The position numbers were made by a program, and so were the translations under genes. From CAWKMN01 sp963850765 (GTDB taxonomy: Bacteria > Chloroflexota > Anaerolineae > Aggregatilineales > Aggregatilineaceae), in assembly GCA_963850765.1 (NCBI GenBank), contig CAWKMN010000010.1, positions 124,001 through 188,000 of the forward strand: DNA of 64,000 nt, read 5' to 3'. The notes beneath the pieces are model-generated. The model searched no databases and had not been told where the DNA came from. It worked only from the letters and a program-made list of their open reading frames with translations. Numbering within the stretch: position 1 is the first letter of the stretch; each line of letters opens with the position of its first letter. Of the stretch, positions 1-8,167 are shown one piece after another.

Positions 1-1207
1 AGGACATACTGCCGCATGATAAAGGTCCCGTTCAGCCCCAGACTTTGCATAAAGCCGGTGACGCGCTGCGCCCCACGCAAGGAATCGCCCTGCCCGATCT
101 GCTCCAATAGCTGGTTGGTGGTGATGTTTTCGCTGCACATCATCGTATCCGCCACCAGGAACGCCTGATCGGCGGAGAGCGGCCCGTCGGTCTGCTGGAA
201 ATACGCCGCCAGGATCGGGATTTTCGTCAGGCTCATGCCGCTGAAGGCTACCCCGTCGTTGATGCTGAAGGTATCGCCGGTTTTGAGATCCAGCACAAAC
301 ACGGATGCCAGCCGCTCGGAAAAGGGCGCGAATCCCTGTTCGAGCAGGTAGGTGTGGATCTGCGCACCAAGCGTATTCGCCAGCGTGCCAGATGGGATCT
401 GCGCGCCGTTCCAGGGCGGGCCGCTGACCACGATCGTCTGGGGGGTCGGCGTCAGGGTGGGATAGTTGAACTGCATCACGCTGGTAAAGGGAACCACGCT
501 GATGTCGCCGCTGATCTCGATCACGTCGTTGTACAGCCAGCCGGTGCCGGTGGGCAATTCGTCCAGCGCGACGCGGGTCCAGGGGACGAGCGCGTGACGT
601 TCCAGCACGCGAAACTGCCGGCCGCCCTCGACGCGGACAATGGCCGGGTAGGAGACATCCGGCCCAAACCGCACATTCGCCTCACCGAGCGTGATCGCCA
701 CCGGCCCCTCGATGGTCGCGGTGGGGGGGGCGTCAGCGTGGCCGCCAGGGTAGCTGCGGCGGTGGGCGCGCCGGTGAGAGTCGCGGCGAGCGTGGGCGTG
801 GGGATCGCCGCGCGTGTGGGCGTGACCGTCTGGATCGGCGGGTAGTCGCTGACGGCTGGCACGGCGGCCAGACTGCCCGCGACCGTCACCAGATCGACAT
901 AGACCCACGCTTCTGCGCCGGTGGCGTGTGGTACATCCAGTTTCAGCCAGGGCACAATGGTATGACGAGCCAGCACCGGATAGCGATCACCGGCGACGAT
1001 CTCACCCACGATCGGGTAATCCACGCCCGGCCCACCGCGCAAATTCGCCTGCCCGATGGCTTCGGCTGTGACCGTCGCCTGCCGCGATGACTCGTGCGCG
1101 CTGCTCACCGGGACGATCCACAGCCCGGCCAGGAACAGAAGGATCACGCTAATCCTGAGCTTACCGATACACGCTGTAGCAACACGCGCAGCAGCAACTC
1201 GCGTCAT
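1..1207 (-). CDS. Exported SH3b-SH3b-class A beta-lactamase-like serine hydrolase (C-terminus off the window, frameshifted)
   Basis: The protein starts at an ATG behind a GGGAGGAGG ribosome site. It has a signal peptide or membrane anchor at residues 17-37, a first SH3b domain (QANLRGGPGVDYP), a Pro/Thr linker, a second SH3b domain (EANVRFGPDVSYP) and then a serine hydrolase domain. That domain shows an SxxK motif (SLTK) and, further on, SEN, which fits the SxxK and SDN motifs of class A beta-lactamase-like hydrolases. The KTG motif would lie beyond the left edge. The frame breaks in a run of eight G (eight C on the coding strand) at 723-730; one more C restores it. Cell-wall or cell-surface peptidoglycan binding is likely from the SH3b pair. 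The substrate is unknown, and antibiotic resistance cannot be claimed. Confidence 0.7.
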
Positions 1208-1226
1208 AACATCCTCCTCCCGAACG

Positions 1227-1256
1227 AAAAAGAGCGATCCTGAAACTGGATCGCCC
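1227..1256 (-). terminator. Rho-independent terminator after tRNA-Lys
   Basis: On the minus strand a 9-bp stem (arms 1248-1256 and 1232-1240, one G-T pair) with a 7-base loop is followed by TTTTT. It lies between the tRNA and the SH3b gene on the same strand, so it should stop tRNA transcripts. Confidence 0.75.
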
Positions 1257-1259
1257 CCG

Positions 1260-1335
1260 TGGTGAGCGTGGAGGGAATCGAACCCGCAACCAATGGCTTA
1301 AAAGGCCACTGCTCTGCCAATTGAGCTACACGCCC
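1260..1335 (-). tRNA. tRNA-Lys (anticodon TTT)
   Basis: A 76-nt cloverleaf can be folded on the minus strand. The acceptor stem is GGGCGTG with CACGCTC, the D arm is GCTCAATTGGCAGAGC, and the anticodon loop is CTTTTAA with TTT in the centre. The T arm contains GGTTCGATTCC. The 3' CCA is encoded in the DNA. A TTT anticodon reads AAA/AAG lysine codons. Confidence 0.95.
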
Positions 1336-1528
1336 ACTGTCGGGCAAGTATAGCACAAAAACAGGGCTTTTCAACGGCGAATCCCGCCCCTGGTTTTTGG
1401 ACGGTTTGCACGAGAACGAAATTTACTACAATTTAGTATAACGGTGTATGATAAAAGCGCGCTGGAGCAGTCCGGCACGTGAGGGTTTGATAGAGTTTCA
1501 TTTAGACAAGTGAGGAGAAAAGAGCCAC

Positions 1529-3040
1529 ATGCCGAAGAAGAAGTATCTGTTCAGGCTGTTGTTCGTTTTGGTGCTGATAATGGGTCTGGCCCTGGTGGCC
1601 TGCGGTGATGACGACGGCGACGGTGACAACGAGGAAGAAACTCAACCTACGGCGACCGTTGAGTCAGCGGAAGAGCCAACCGCCGAAGCGACCGCCGAAG
1701 TAACCGAGGAAGCTGCCGAAGAGCCCACCGCCGAAGCGACTGAAGAAGCCGCGGAAGAACCGACTGCCGAAGCTACGGAAGTAGCGATGGTTGAGCCAAC
1801 GGCTGAACCGACCGAGGAACCGACGGTCGAACCGACGGAAGAGCCGACCGTTGAGCCAACAGTCGAGCCAACGGAAGAACCTACTGAAGAGCCAACAGTC
1901 GAGCCGACCGAGGAACCCACGGAAGAGCCCACGGTCGAACCGACCGAAGAGCCTACCGTCGAGCCGACGGAAGTTGCGATGGTTGAACCGACGGTCGAGC
2001 CGACCGAAGAAGCGCCGGTGATTGAAGCGCCGGATCTGATCGACTGCGACGAGTACGATCTGAGCGAGCTGCAGATCGGGCTGGTGACGGATGTCGGTGA
2101 GATCGACGACAAGAGCTTCAACCAGAGCGCATGGGAAGGCGTCCTGTCGGCCGAGACGTGCGGCGCGACGGTGAACTACATCGAGACGAAGAGTTCCGAG
2201 GACTACGCGGAGAACATCGCGGAGTTTGCCGAGAACGACTACGACATCATTGTGACGGTGGGCTTTGCGTTGGGGGTAGCGACGGCCGAAGCGGCGGCGC
2301 TGTACCCGGACGTGACGTTCATCGGGGTGGACCAGTTCCAGGGTGAGACGCTGGCGAATGTGGTTGGGCTGGTATTCCACGAGGACCACTCGGGCTATCT
2401 GGCGGGCGTGCTGGCGGCGCGGCTGACGCAGTCGAATGTGATTGCGGCCGTGCTGGGCACCGACCAGGTGCCGCCGGTGGTGGCCTTCAAGGAAGGCTAC
2501 GAGGCGGGCGCGTTGGCGACCAACCCGGACCTGACGATCATCTCGACCTACCATCCCGGCGCGATTGACCAGGCGTTCACCGACCCCGAGTGGGGCGCGG
2601 CGACGGCCAAGCAAGCCCTCGACCAGAACGCGGACGTGGTGTTCGCGGCCGGCGGCAAGACCGGCAATGGTGGGCTGATCGAAGTGGCGAATGCCGTCGG
2701 TGACGATGGCCCGCCGCCGTTCTGCATCGGCGTGGACTCCGACCAGTGGGAAACCGTGCCCGAAGCGCATCCCTGCCTGGTGTCGAGCGCGATGAAACTG
2801 GTGGATGTGGGCGTGGCCGACATCATCATGCAGGTCGCGGAGGGCACCGTCCCGGCGGGCAACTTCTTCGGACAGGCGGCGCTGGGGCCGTTCCATGATC
2901 TGGCCGACGCCGTGCCCGACGACGTGGTGGCCGAACTCGAAACCGTCAAGGCCGGCCTGGCCGATGGCTCGATCTCCACCGGCTACGGCGTCGCCGCCGA
3001 AGAACCGGCGGAAGAACCCACCGAGAGCCGTAGCGACTGA
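1529..3040 (+). CDS. BMP-family (Med/PnrA-like) substrate-binding lipoprotein, probably the N-terminal part of a longer protein
   Basis: The start is well placed behind GAGGAGA. The N-terminus has a lipoprotein signal with lipobox LVAC, so the protein should be anchored outside the membrane. A linker of about 110 residues follows, made almost only of EEPT/VEPT units. The BMP domain then begins around DVGEIDDKSFNQSAWEG, a typical family motif. BMP proteins bind purine nucleosides or related ligands for ABC uptake. The stop at 3038-3040 appears only because of a small extra base (about 3022) and a missing base (about 3045). Without them the frame runs straight into the next coding region, which is in the same phase and has no export signal of its own. 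One 1125-residue lipoprotein, 1529-4903, is therefore the better reading. Confidence 0.85.
   Translation: MPKKKYLFRLLFVLVLIMGLALVACGDDDGDGDNEEETQPTATVESAEEPTAEATAEVTEEAAEEPTAEATEEAAEEPTAEATEVAMVEPTAEPTEEPTVEPTEEPTVEPTVEPTEEPTEEPTVEPTEEPTEEPTVEPTEEPTVEPTEVAMVEPTVEPTEEAPVIEAPDLIDCDEYDLSELQIGLVTDVGEIDDKSFNQSAWEGVLSAETCGATVNYIETKSSEDYAENIAEFAENDYDIIVTVGFALGVATAEAAALYPDVTFIGVDQFQGETLANVVGLVFHEDHSGYLAGVLAARLTQSNVIAAVLGTDQVPPVVAFKEGYEAGALATNPDLTIISTYHPGAIDQAFTDPEWGAATAKQALDQNADVVFAAGGKTGNGGLIEVANAVGDDGPPPFCIGVDSDQWETVPEAHPCLVSSAMKLVDVGVADIIMQVAEGTVPAGNFFGQAALGPFHDLADAVPDDVVAELETVKAGLADGSISTGYGVAAEEPAEEPTESRSD
1939..3024 (+). repeat. Copy 1 of a 1152-bp tandem duplication (BMP domain)
   Basis: This stretch recurs 1152 bases downstream at 3091-4176. 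The spacing is a multiple of three. The encoded BMP domains differ at only about two residues (MQVAEG versus MQIAEG, EEPAEE versus EEPPEE), with scattered silent changes in the DNA. It is a recent in-frame tandem duplication or a pair kept alike by gene conversion. Confidence 0.9.
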
Positions 3041-3090
3041 GGAACCCACGAAGAACCGACGGCTGAGGCGACCGAAGAACCGACGGCTGA

Positions 3091-4176
3091 ACCGACCGAG
3101 GAGCCCACCGTCGAGCCGACGGAAGTTGCGATGGTTGAACCGACGGTCGAGCCGACCGAAGAAGCGCCGGTGATCGAAGCGCCGGATCTGATCGACTGCG
3201 ACGAGTACGATCTGAGCGAGCTGCAGATCGGGCTGGTGACGGATGTCGGTGAGATCGACGACAAGAGCTTCAACCAGAGCGCGTGGGAAGGCGTCCTGTC
3301 GGCCGAGACGTGCGGCGCGACGGTGAACTACATCGAGACGAAGAGTTCCGAGGACTACGCGGAGAACATCGCGGAGTTTGCCGAGAACGACTACGACATC
3401 ATTGTGACGGTGGGCTTTGCGTTGGGGGTGGCGACGGCCGAAGCGGCGGCGCTGTATCCGGACGTGACGTTCATCGGGGTGGACCAGTTCCAGGGTGAGA
3501 CGCTGGCGAACGTGGTTGGGCTGGTATTCCACGAGGACCACTCGGGCTATCTGGCGGGCGTGCTGGCGGCGCGGCTGACGCAGTCGAATGTGATTGCGGC
3601 CGTGCTGGGCACCGACCAGGTGCCGCCGGTGGTGGCCTTCAAGGAAGGCTACGAGGCGGGCGCGCTGGCGACCAACCCGGACCTGACGATCATCTCGACC
3701 TACCACCCCGGCGCGATTGACCAGGCGTTCACCGACCCCGAGTGGGGCGCGGCGACGGCCAAGCAAGCCCTCGACCAGAACGCGGACGTGGTGTTCGCGG
3801 CCGGCGGCAAGACCGGCAATGGTGGGCTGATCGAAGTGGCGAATGCCGTCGGTGACGATGGCCCGCCGCCGTTCTGCATCGGCGTGGACTCCGACCAGTG
3901 GGAAACCGTGCCCGAAGCGCATCCCTGCCTGGTGTCGAGCGCGATGAAACTGGTGGATGTGGGCGTGGCCGACATCATCATGCAGATCGCGGAGGGCACC
4001 GTCCCGGCGGGCAACTTCTTTGGACAGGCGGCGCTGGGGCCGTTCCATGATCTGGCCGACGCCGTGCCCGACGACGTGGTGGCCGAACTCGAAACCGTCA
4101 AGGCCGGCCTGGCCGATGGCTCGATCTCCACTGGCTACGGCGTCGCCGCCGAAGAACCGCCGGAAGAACCTACCGA
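3091..4176 (+). repeat. Copy 2 of the 1152-bp tandem duplication (BMP domain)
   Basis: This is the second copy of the segment at 1939-3024. The substitutions between the copies are mostly silent, which argues against a pure assembly stutter of one identical sequence. A long-read check across the junction would settle it. Confidence 0.9.
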
Positions 4177-4903
4177 GGCCGTAGCGAGCGAATCGGACTT
4201 TGGCGTGGTCAAAGTGGGCGTGAATGCCGAGTACCCGCCGATGGAATTCGTGGACGAAAATGGCAATATCGTCGGTTTCGACGTGGATCTCGTCACGGCG
4301 ATCGCGGAGCGCGCGGGGTTCGAGTTTGAACTCATCAACACGCGCTGGGACGGTATCTTCGTCGCGCTGGCGTCGGGCGAGTTTGATGTCGTCGCCAGTT
4401 CGGCCACGATCACCGAAGAGCGTGAAGAGACGGTCGATTTCACCAACCCGTACTTCTACGCCGGGCAGAGTATCGCCGTGCGTGAAGCGGACGCCGAAAC
4501 GATCAGCACGGCGGAAGATCTGGCCGGGCTGCGCGTGGGCGTGCAGGCGGGCACGACCGGCGACATCTACGCCACGGATAATATCCCCGGCGTGGAAGTC
4601 GTGCGCTACGACGAGATCACCCTGGCCTTCCAGGCGCTGGGGTCGGGTGATGTGGACGCGGTGGTTAATGACAACATCGTCAGTGCCAACATCATCTCCG
4701 AGAACCCTGAGATCGGCGCGGTTTTGGTGGGCGATCTGCTGAGCGCAGAGCACTACGGTATCGCCGTGCAGCAGGACAAGCCCGAACTGCTGGACGCGAT
4801 CAACACGGCGCTGGCCGAGGTCATCGCGGATGGCACCTACCGTGAGATCTATCTCGAATGGATCGGTGTTGAGCCGCCGGAAGAGTTCCAGCCGGCTGGG
4901 TAG
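3131..4903 (+). CDS. Second BMP domain fused to a family 3 (polar amino acid) solute-binding domain
   Basis: Residues 1-350 are a BMP domain nearly identical to the one upstream. Residues 360-590 are a bacterial family 3 solute-binding domain (VGVNAEYPPMEF, GFDVDLV, later VDFTNPYFYAGQ), the type that feeds amino acids to GlnP/HisM permeases. No signal peptide is seen at this start, and the EEPT linker continues upstream of it in the same phase as the preceding reading frame. This region is therefore best read as the C-terminal two thirds of one lipoprotein starting at 1529. The permease and ATPase genes downstream are of the polar amino acid type and match the family 3 domain. What the BMP domains bind in this system is unknown. 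Confidence 0.85.
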   Translation: MVEPTVEPTEEAPVIEAPDLIDCDEYDLSELQIGLVTDVGEIDDKSFNQSAWEGVLSAETCGATVNYIETKSSEDYAENIAEFAENDYDIIVTVGFALGVATAEAAALYPDVTFIGVDQFQGETLANVVGLVFHEDHSGYLAGVLAARLTQSNVIAAVLGTDQVPPVVAFKEGYEAGALATNPDLTIISTYHPGAIDQAFTDPEWGAATAKQALDQNADVVFAAGGKTGNGGLIEVANAVGDDGPPPFCIGVDSDQWETVPEAHPCLVSSAMKLVDVGVADIIMQIAEGTVPAGNFFGQAALGPFHDLADAVPDDVVAELETVKAGLADGSISTGYGVAAEEPPEEPTEAVASESDFGVVKVGVNAEYPPMEFVDENGNIVGFDVDLVTAIAERAGFEFELINTRWDGIFVALASGEFDVVASSATITEEREETVDFTNPYFYAGQSIAVREADAETISTAEDLAGLRVGVQAGTTGDIYATDNIPGVEVVRYDEITLAFQALGSGDVDAVVNDNIVSANIISENPEIGAVLVGDLLSAEHYGIAVQQDKPELLDAINTALAEVIADGTYREIYLEWIGVEPPEEFQPAG

Positions 4904-4982
4904 TCCAGACTAATGGGGAGCGAGGGCACGCCGAGCGGTGGACTCTCGCTCCCGCTTCAGATCGGGTTCCTTGCTTGGAACC

Positions 4983-5038
4983 GCCAACTTTGTTGGACCG
5001 CCAACCCTGTTGGTGTTGGAACTGCCAACGCTGTTGGC
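4983..5038. repeat. Three GCCAAC-nnT-GTTGG mini-palindromes
   Basis: The copies lie at 4983-4996, 5000-5013 and 5024-5038. Each has CCAAC and GTTGG arms around three bases. They could be a repressor operator cluster or short tandem repeat DNA. There is no direct evidence for either. Confidence 0.5.
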
Positions 5039-5084
5039 GACAGACGCCGGGCCGAGCCTGGCGTCTCACATTAAAAACTAAAAT

Positions 5085-5345
5085 GAGCGATTAGCCATTA
5101 GCGGTTAGCTCTTAGCTCAGTTTTCGGTGCGAAAGTTGTTGTAGGGGAGCACCCCTGTGTGCTCCCGGTGCGACGAGGTCGCACAAAAGGCGTTGAGCTT
5201 CGGTTTTGCTCAACCGGGCGGACACGGCGGTCCGCCCCTACACGGTCTTCGCGGTGAATTGATGTTTCGCACCGAAAACGACTTCTTAGGGCCATATGTG
5301 CCGCTAATGTTTTTCGCTAATGGCTAATCGCTAATGGCTAACTGC
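5085..5345. repeat. Nested palindromic MITE-like element, about 261 bp
   Basis: The outer ends are inverted runs of TTAGC heptamers (5088-5117 and 5303-5345). Inside them lies an inverted pair of TTTTCGGTGCGAAA (5121-5134 with 5265-5278). Inside that lies GTAGGGG (5141-5147) with CCCCTAC (5235-5241). Two local hairpins, GGGAGCAC-type (5143-5166) and GGGCGGAC-type (5216-5238), sit at the core. No coding potential is seen. The layout resembles a non-autonomous mobile repeat. Confidence 0.65.
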
Positions 5346-5379
5346 TTATTTTTTATTGACAGCCTGCGAGAAAAGAACC

Positions 5380-7398
5380 ATGCCTGACGAACGAATGCGC
5401 ACGGAGTCAAGTTTGTCTGCCGCACTCCCTCCCCCGGCAGACGATGGTGAACCCGCCCCGCCGGGCCCCTACGAACGGTTCATTGGCTGGGCCGCGGCGC
5501 TGCCCTGGTGGGCCATTATCCTGGCCATCGTTGCGGTGGCCGTCGTGTATTCGATGCTCACTTCCGCCGCTTATCGGGGCGTGCTTGAGTGGCTGGCCGA
5601 TGATCCCCAGGTTTCGACCGAAGACAAATTTGAGGTGGTCCAGATCGTCGGGGATGAGCGCCTGATTGTGGGACGGGTCGAAACCGAGACACCCGACTCC
5701 ATCAGAACGATCATCCGCCAACTGCTGACTGAGGTGATCGAGAGCGAGCGTGTGACCCGGTCCGGCTTTCTCCAGGCCGAGGACGATGCGACGATGACGG
5801 TTCGCACCGAAAGCGGGCTGGTCACGATCCCCAAGAGCCGCATCCTGACCGAGGAGCGCACCGAAACCGCCGACGGCACGCAGATCACGATTTCCTACGT
5901 CGAGCGCGTCACGGTGACAGGTGTGATGACCGAGCAGGACGACAACTCCATGACCGTCCGCACGGTAGATGAAGTTAAAGAGACATTCGATGCGTCGCGC
6001 GTGCTCAGCCGCGAACCTTGCGATCCCGCCAATCCCGACTGTAGCGAAGGCGAAGAGACGATTGTGCGCCGGGGTGAGATTGTTGAGGGGTCGCTGACCA
6101 CGCTGAGCAACACCAACATCAATGTTGAACTCGAAAATGGCGATCCCCGTGAAATTCGCCGGAGCGATGTGGACTATTTCCACGTGCCAACGCTGACCAT
6201 CGCGCTGTACGAACCGGCCGCCGATACCCCCGTTGAGGCGGGTTCCGAGGTGCGGATCGGCTTTGTCGAAGGTACGGACATCACGGGCGCGCTGGACGAC
6301 CTCGATTCGCTGGATAACGTGCCGGTGCCGCTGCGCTATTCCGAAGGGGAAGCGCGCGCCGTGCTGGTCGCGTATCCTGATGTTGAGTCGGCAATGCAGG
6401 CAACCGCGCAGGGTGACGTGAGCGGCGTCATCTATCTGGAGAGCGATGATAGCCGGATGGCCGTCGCGGATTGGGTCGCGACCCACGAGGGTGCGGGCGT
6501 CGTGCTGGCTCAACCCCCGGCTGAGTGTGACAAGGACTGCCCGGTAACGGTCAAGCTGCTGGATCAGGAGCTCACCGGCCGGGTCGAGGAGAGCGGCGAC
6601 GAGATTACCATGATCACCACGCCTGCTGAATACCTCGTGCTGGACAAGGATCAGATCGTTGAGAACCGCAGCATGAAGCCGGACGTGTGTGCGTTAAACA
6701 ATCTGCGCGGCTGCAACGCCGGTCTTTTCCTCACGCTGCGGGTGACGCTGCTGGCTTACGCGCTGGCGGTGCTGATCGGGCTGTTTGTTGGGCTGATGCG
6801 TGTCCAGACCAACCCGGTAGCCCTGGCGCTCTCGACCCTGTATGTCGAGGTCGTGCGGGGGATTCCGCTGCTGGTGATCCTGCTCTATGCCGGTTTTGTG
6901 GTTGGCCCCGAACTGCGCGACGGCGTGAGACTCATCGATCTGCAATGGTTGAGCGATTTGCTGCCCGATTTTTCCTTTACGGCGAAGCTCGACCTGAACC
7001 TGGAACGACTGGGGATTCTGGGTCTGGCGTTTGGCTATGGCGCTTTTGTGGCCGAGATCTTCCGCGCCGGCATTCAGAGCATCAGCCGGGGGCAGATGGA
7101 AGCCGCCCGCAGCCTGGGGATGAGCTACCCGCAGGCCATGCGGTTTGTCGTGCTGCCGCAGGCGGTGCGCGTGGTGCTGCCGCCGCTCGGCAACGATTTT
7201 ATCTCGATGCTCAAAGACTCGGCGCTGATCTCGGTGCTGGCGCTGCCAGACCTGCTCCAACTGGGACGGTTGTACGTATCGCGCACCTTCCGCGCCTTTG
7301 AAGGTTACAACTCTGTGGCGATCCTCTATCTCGCCATGACCCTGTTCCTGTCGACGATGGTGCGTATCATCGAGCGCCGGACCCGGCTGCCCCGATAG
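5380..7398 (+). CDS. Polar amino acid ABC transporter permease with a large exported N-terminal domain
   Basis: ATG 5380 is preferred because GAGAAAAG lies just upstream; a TTG at 5356 is possible. One membrane segment lies near residues 40-60 of the long form. About 390 residues of predicted exported, beta-rich sequence follow, and then a normal HisM/GlnP-type permease of about five membrane segments. The EAA loop is clear (GQMEAARSLGMSYPQA). The exported part holds about four repeats of roughly 33 residues with the pattern G..., TVRT..., SRI (starting near GFLQAEDD, GVMTEQDD, GSLTTLSN and GRVEESGD). The usual family length is 220-300 residues, so the insert is exceptional. The gene lies 19 bases from the ATPase gene. 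The permease call is firm; the role of the insert is unknown. Confidence 0.88.
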   Translation: MPDERMRTESSLSAALPPPADDGEPAPPGPYERFIGWAAALPWWAIILAIVAVAVVYSMLTSAAYRGVLEWLADDPQVSTEDKFEVVQIVGDERLIVGRVETETPDSIRTIIRQLLTEVIESERVTRSGFLQAEDDATMTVRTESGLVTIPKSRILTEERTETADGTQITISYVERVTVTGVMTEQDDNSMTVRTVDEVKETFDASRVLSREPCDPANPDCSEGEETIVRRGEIVEGSLTTLSNTNINVELENGDPREIRRSDVDYFHVPTLTIALYEPAADTPVEAGSEVRIGFVEGTDITGALDDLDSLDNVPVPLRYSEGEARAVLVAYPDVESAMQATAQGDVSGVIYLESDDSRMAVADWVATHEGAGVVLAQPPAECDKDCPVTVKLLDQELTGRVEESGDEITMITTPAEYLVLDKDQIVENRSMKPDVCALNNLRGCNAGLFLTLRVTLLAYALAVLIGLFVGLMRVQTNPVALALSTLYVEVVRGIPLLVILLYAGFVVGPELRDGVRLIDLQWLSDLLPDFSFTAKLDLNLERLGILGLAFGYGAFVAEIFRAGIQSISRGQMEAARSLGMSYPQAMRFVVLPQAVRVVLPPLGNDFISMLKDSALISVLALPDLLQLGRLYVSRTFRAFEGYNSVAILYLAMTLFLSTMVRIIERRTRLPR

Positions 7399-7417
7399 CT
7401 CGGAAAGAAAGAGGCCG

Positions 7418-8167
7418 ATGAGCGAGAGAGAACCAATCATCCAGATTCACAACGTGCATAAGCGCTTTCATACACTGCGCGGCACCGTCCACGCCCTGAA
7501 AGGCGTCAGTCTGAATGTCCATTACGGCGAAGTGGTGGTCGTCGTCGGGCCAAGCGGCTCCGGCAAAAGCACCATGCTGCGCTGTATCAACCGGCTCGAA
7601 GCCGTGGACAGCGGGAGTATCATCGTTGATGGCATCCCACTGCGGGGCGCGCGCAACATCAACAAGGTCCGCACTGAGGTCGGGATGGTTTTCCAGCAGT
7701 TCAACCTGTTCCCCGACCGGACGGCGCTCGGCAATATCGTCCTGGCACAGCGGGTGGTGCGGCGGCGCAGAAAAGCCGAGGCGATGGCGAAGGCGCATGA
7801 CCTGCTGGTGAAGGTTGGCATCCCCGAAAAAGCCGACGCCTACCCGGCGCAGCTTTCGGGTGGGCAGCAGCAGCGGGTGGCGATTGCCCGCGCGCTGGCG
7901 ATGGACCCCAAGATCATGCTGTTCGACGAGCCGACATCCGCGCTCGACCCGGAGATGATCAAGGAAGTGCTGGACGTGATGCAGCAGCTTGCCGGCGAAG
8001 GCATGACGATGGTCGTGGTGTCGCATGAGATGGGATTTGCGCGGGCGGCCGCCAATCGTGCCGTGTTTATGGACGAGGGGCAGATCGTCGAACAGGGCCC
8101 GCCGGACGTGATCTTCAGCACGCCGTCGCACGAGCGTACCCAGCGCTTCCTGGACAAGATTTTGTAG
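7418..8167 (+). CDS. glnQ: Polar amino acid ABC transporter ATP-binding protein
   Basis: The 249-residue protein has the normal length for the GlnQ/HisP group. Walker A is GPSGSGKST, the Q-loop is VFQQFNLFP, the signature is LSGGQQQRVAIARAL and Walker B runs into FDEPTSALDPE. The H-loop is VVVSHEMGFA. It should power the permease encoded just upstream, using the tandem binding lipoprotein. AAAGAGG precedes the start. The next gene begins directly after its stop codon, so transcription is shared. Confidence 0.93.
   Translation: MSEREPIIQIHNVHKRFHTLRGTVHALKGVSLNVHYGEVVVVVGPSGSGKSTMLRCINRLEAVDSGSIIVDGIPLRGARNINKVRTEVGMVFQQFNLFPDRTALGNIVLAQRVVRRRRKAEAMAKAHDLLVKVGIPEKADAYPAQLSGGQQQRVAIARALAMDPKIMLFDEPTSALDPEMIKEVLDVMQQLAGEGMTMVVVSHEMGFARAAANRAVFMDEGQIVEQGPPDVIFSTPSHERTQRFLDKIL

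Larger units (their letters stand above)
4904..5379. other. 476-base non-coding stretch inside the transporter operon
   Basis: It contains a 9-bp stem hairpin at 4916-4953 (GGGAGCGAG with CTCGCTCCC) just after the binding-protein stop. It may act as a partial terminator or 3' stabiliser, so that binding protein is made in excess over permease. Three GCCAAC/GTTGG mini-palindromes follow at 4983-5038, then a nested palindromic element at 5085-5345. No gene is seen. Confidence 0.6.

Noticed and set aside
1..1207. A beta-lactamase resistance gene
   Set aside because: The SxxK and SEN motifs support the fold, but SH3b domains and the missing C-terminus make a cell-wall role as likely; resistance is unsupported.
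1780..2010. Possible CRISPR or satellite array in the EEPT-coding stretch
   Set aside because: Units are 6-24 bases, coding and without spacers; they encode a Pro/Thr/Glu lipoprotein linker.
3020..3050. Programmed frameshift or real stop between the two binding-protein parts
   Set aside because: No slippery heptamer or stimulator is seen, and similar breaks occur throughout the window, so error is more likely.
1664..4753. A 1029-codon open frame antisense to the binding-protein gene
   Set aside because: It mirrors the duplicated BMP gene, lacks known domains and is composed of Arg/His/Gly shadow sequence typical of high-GC DNA.
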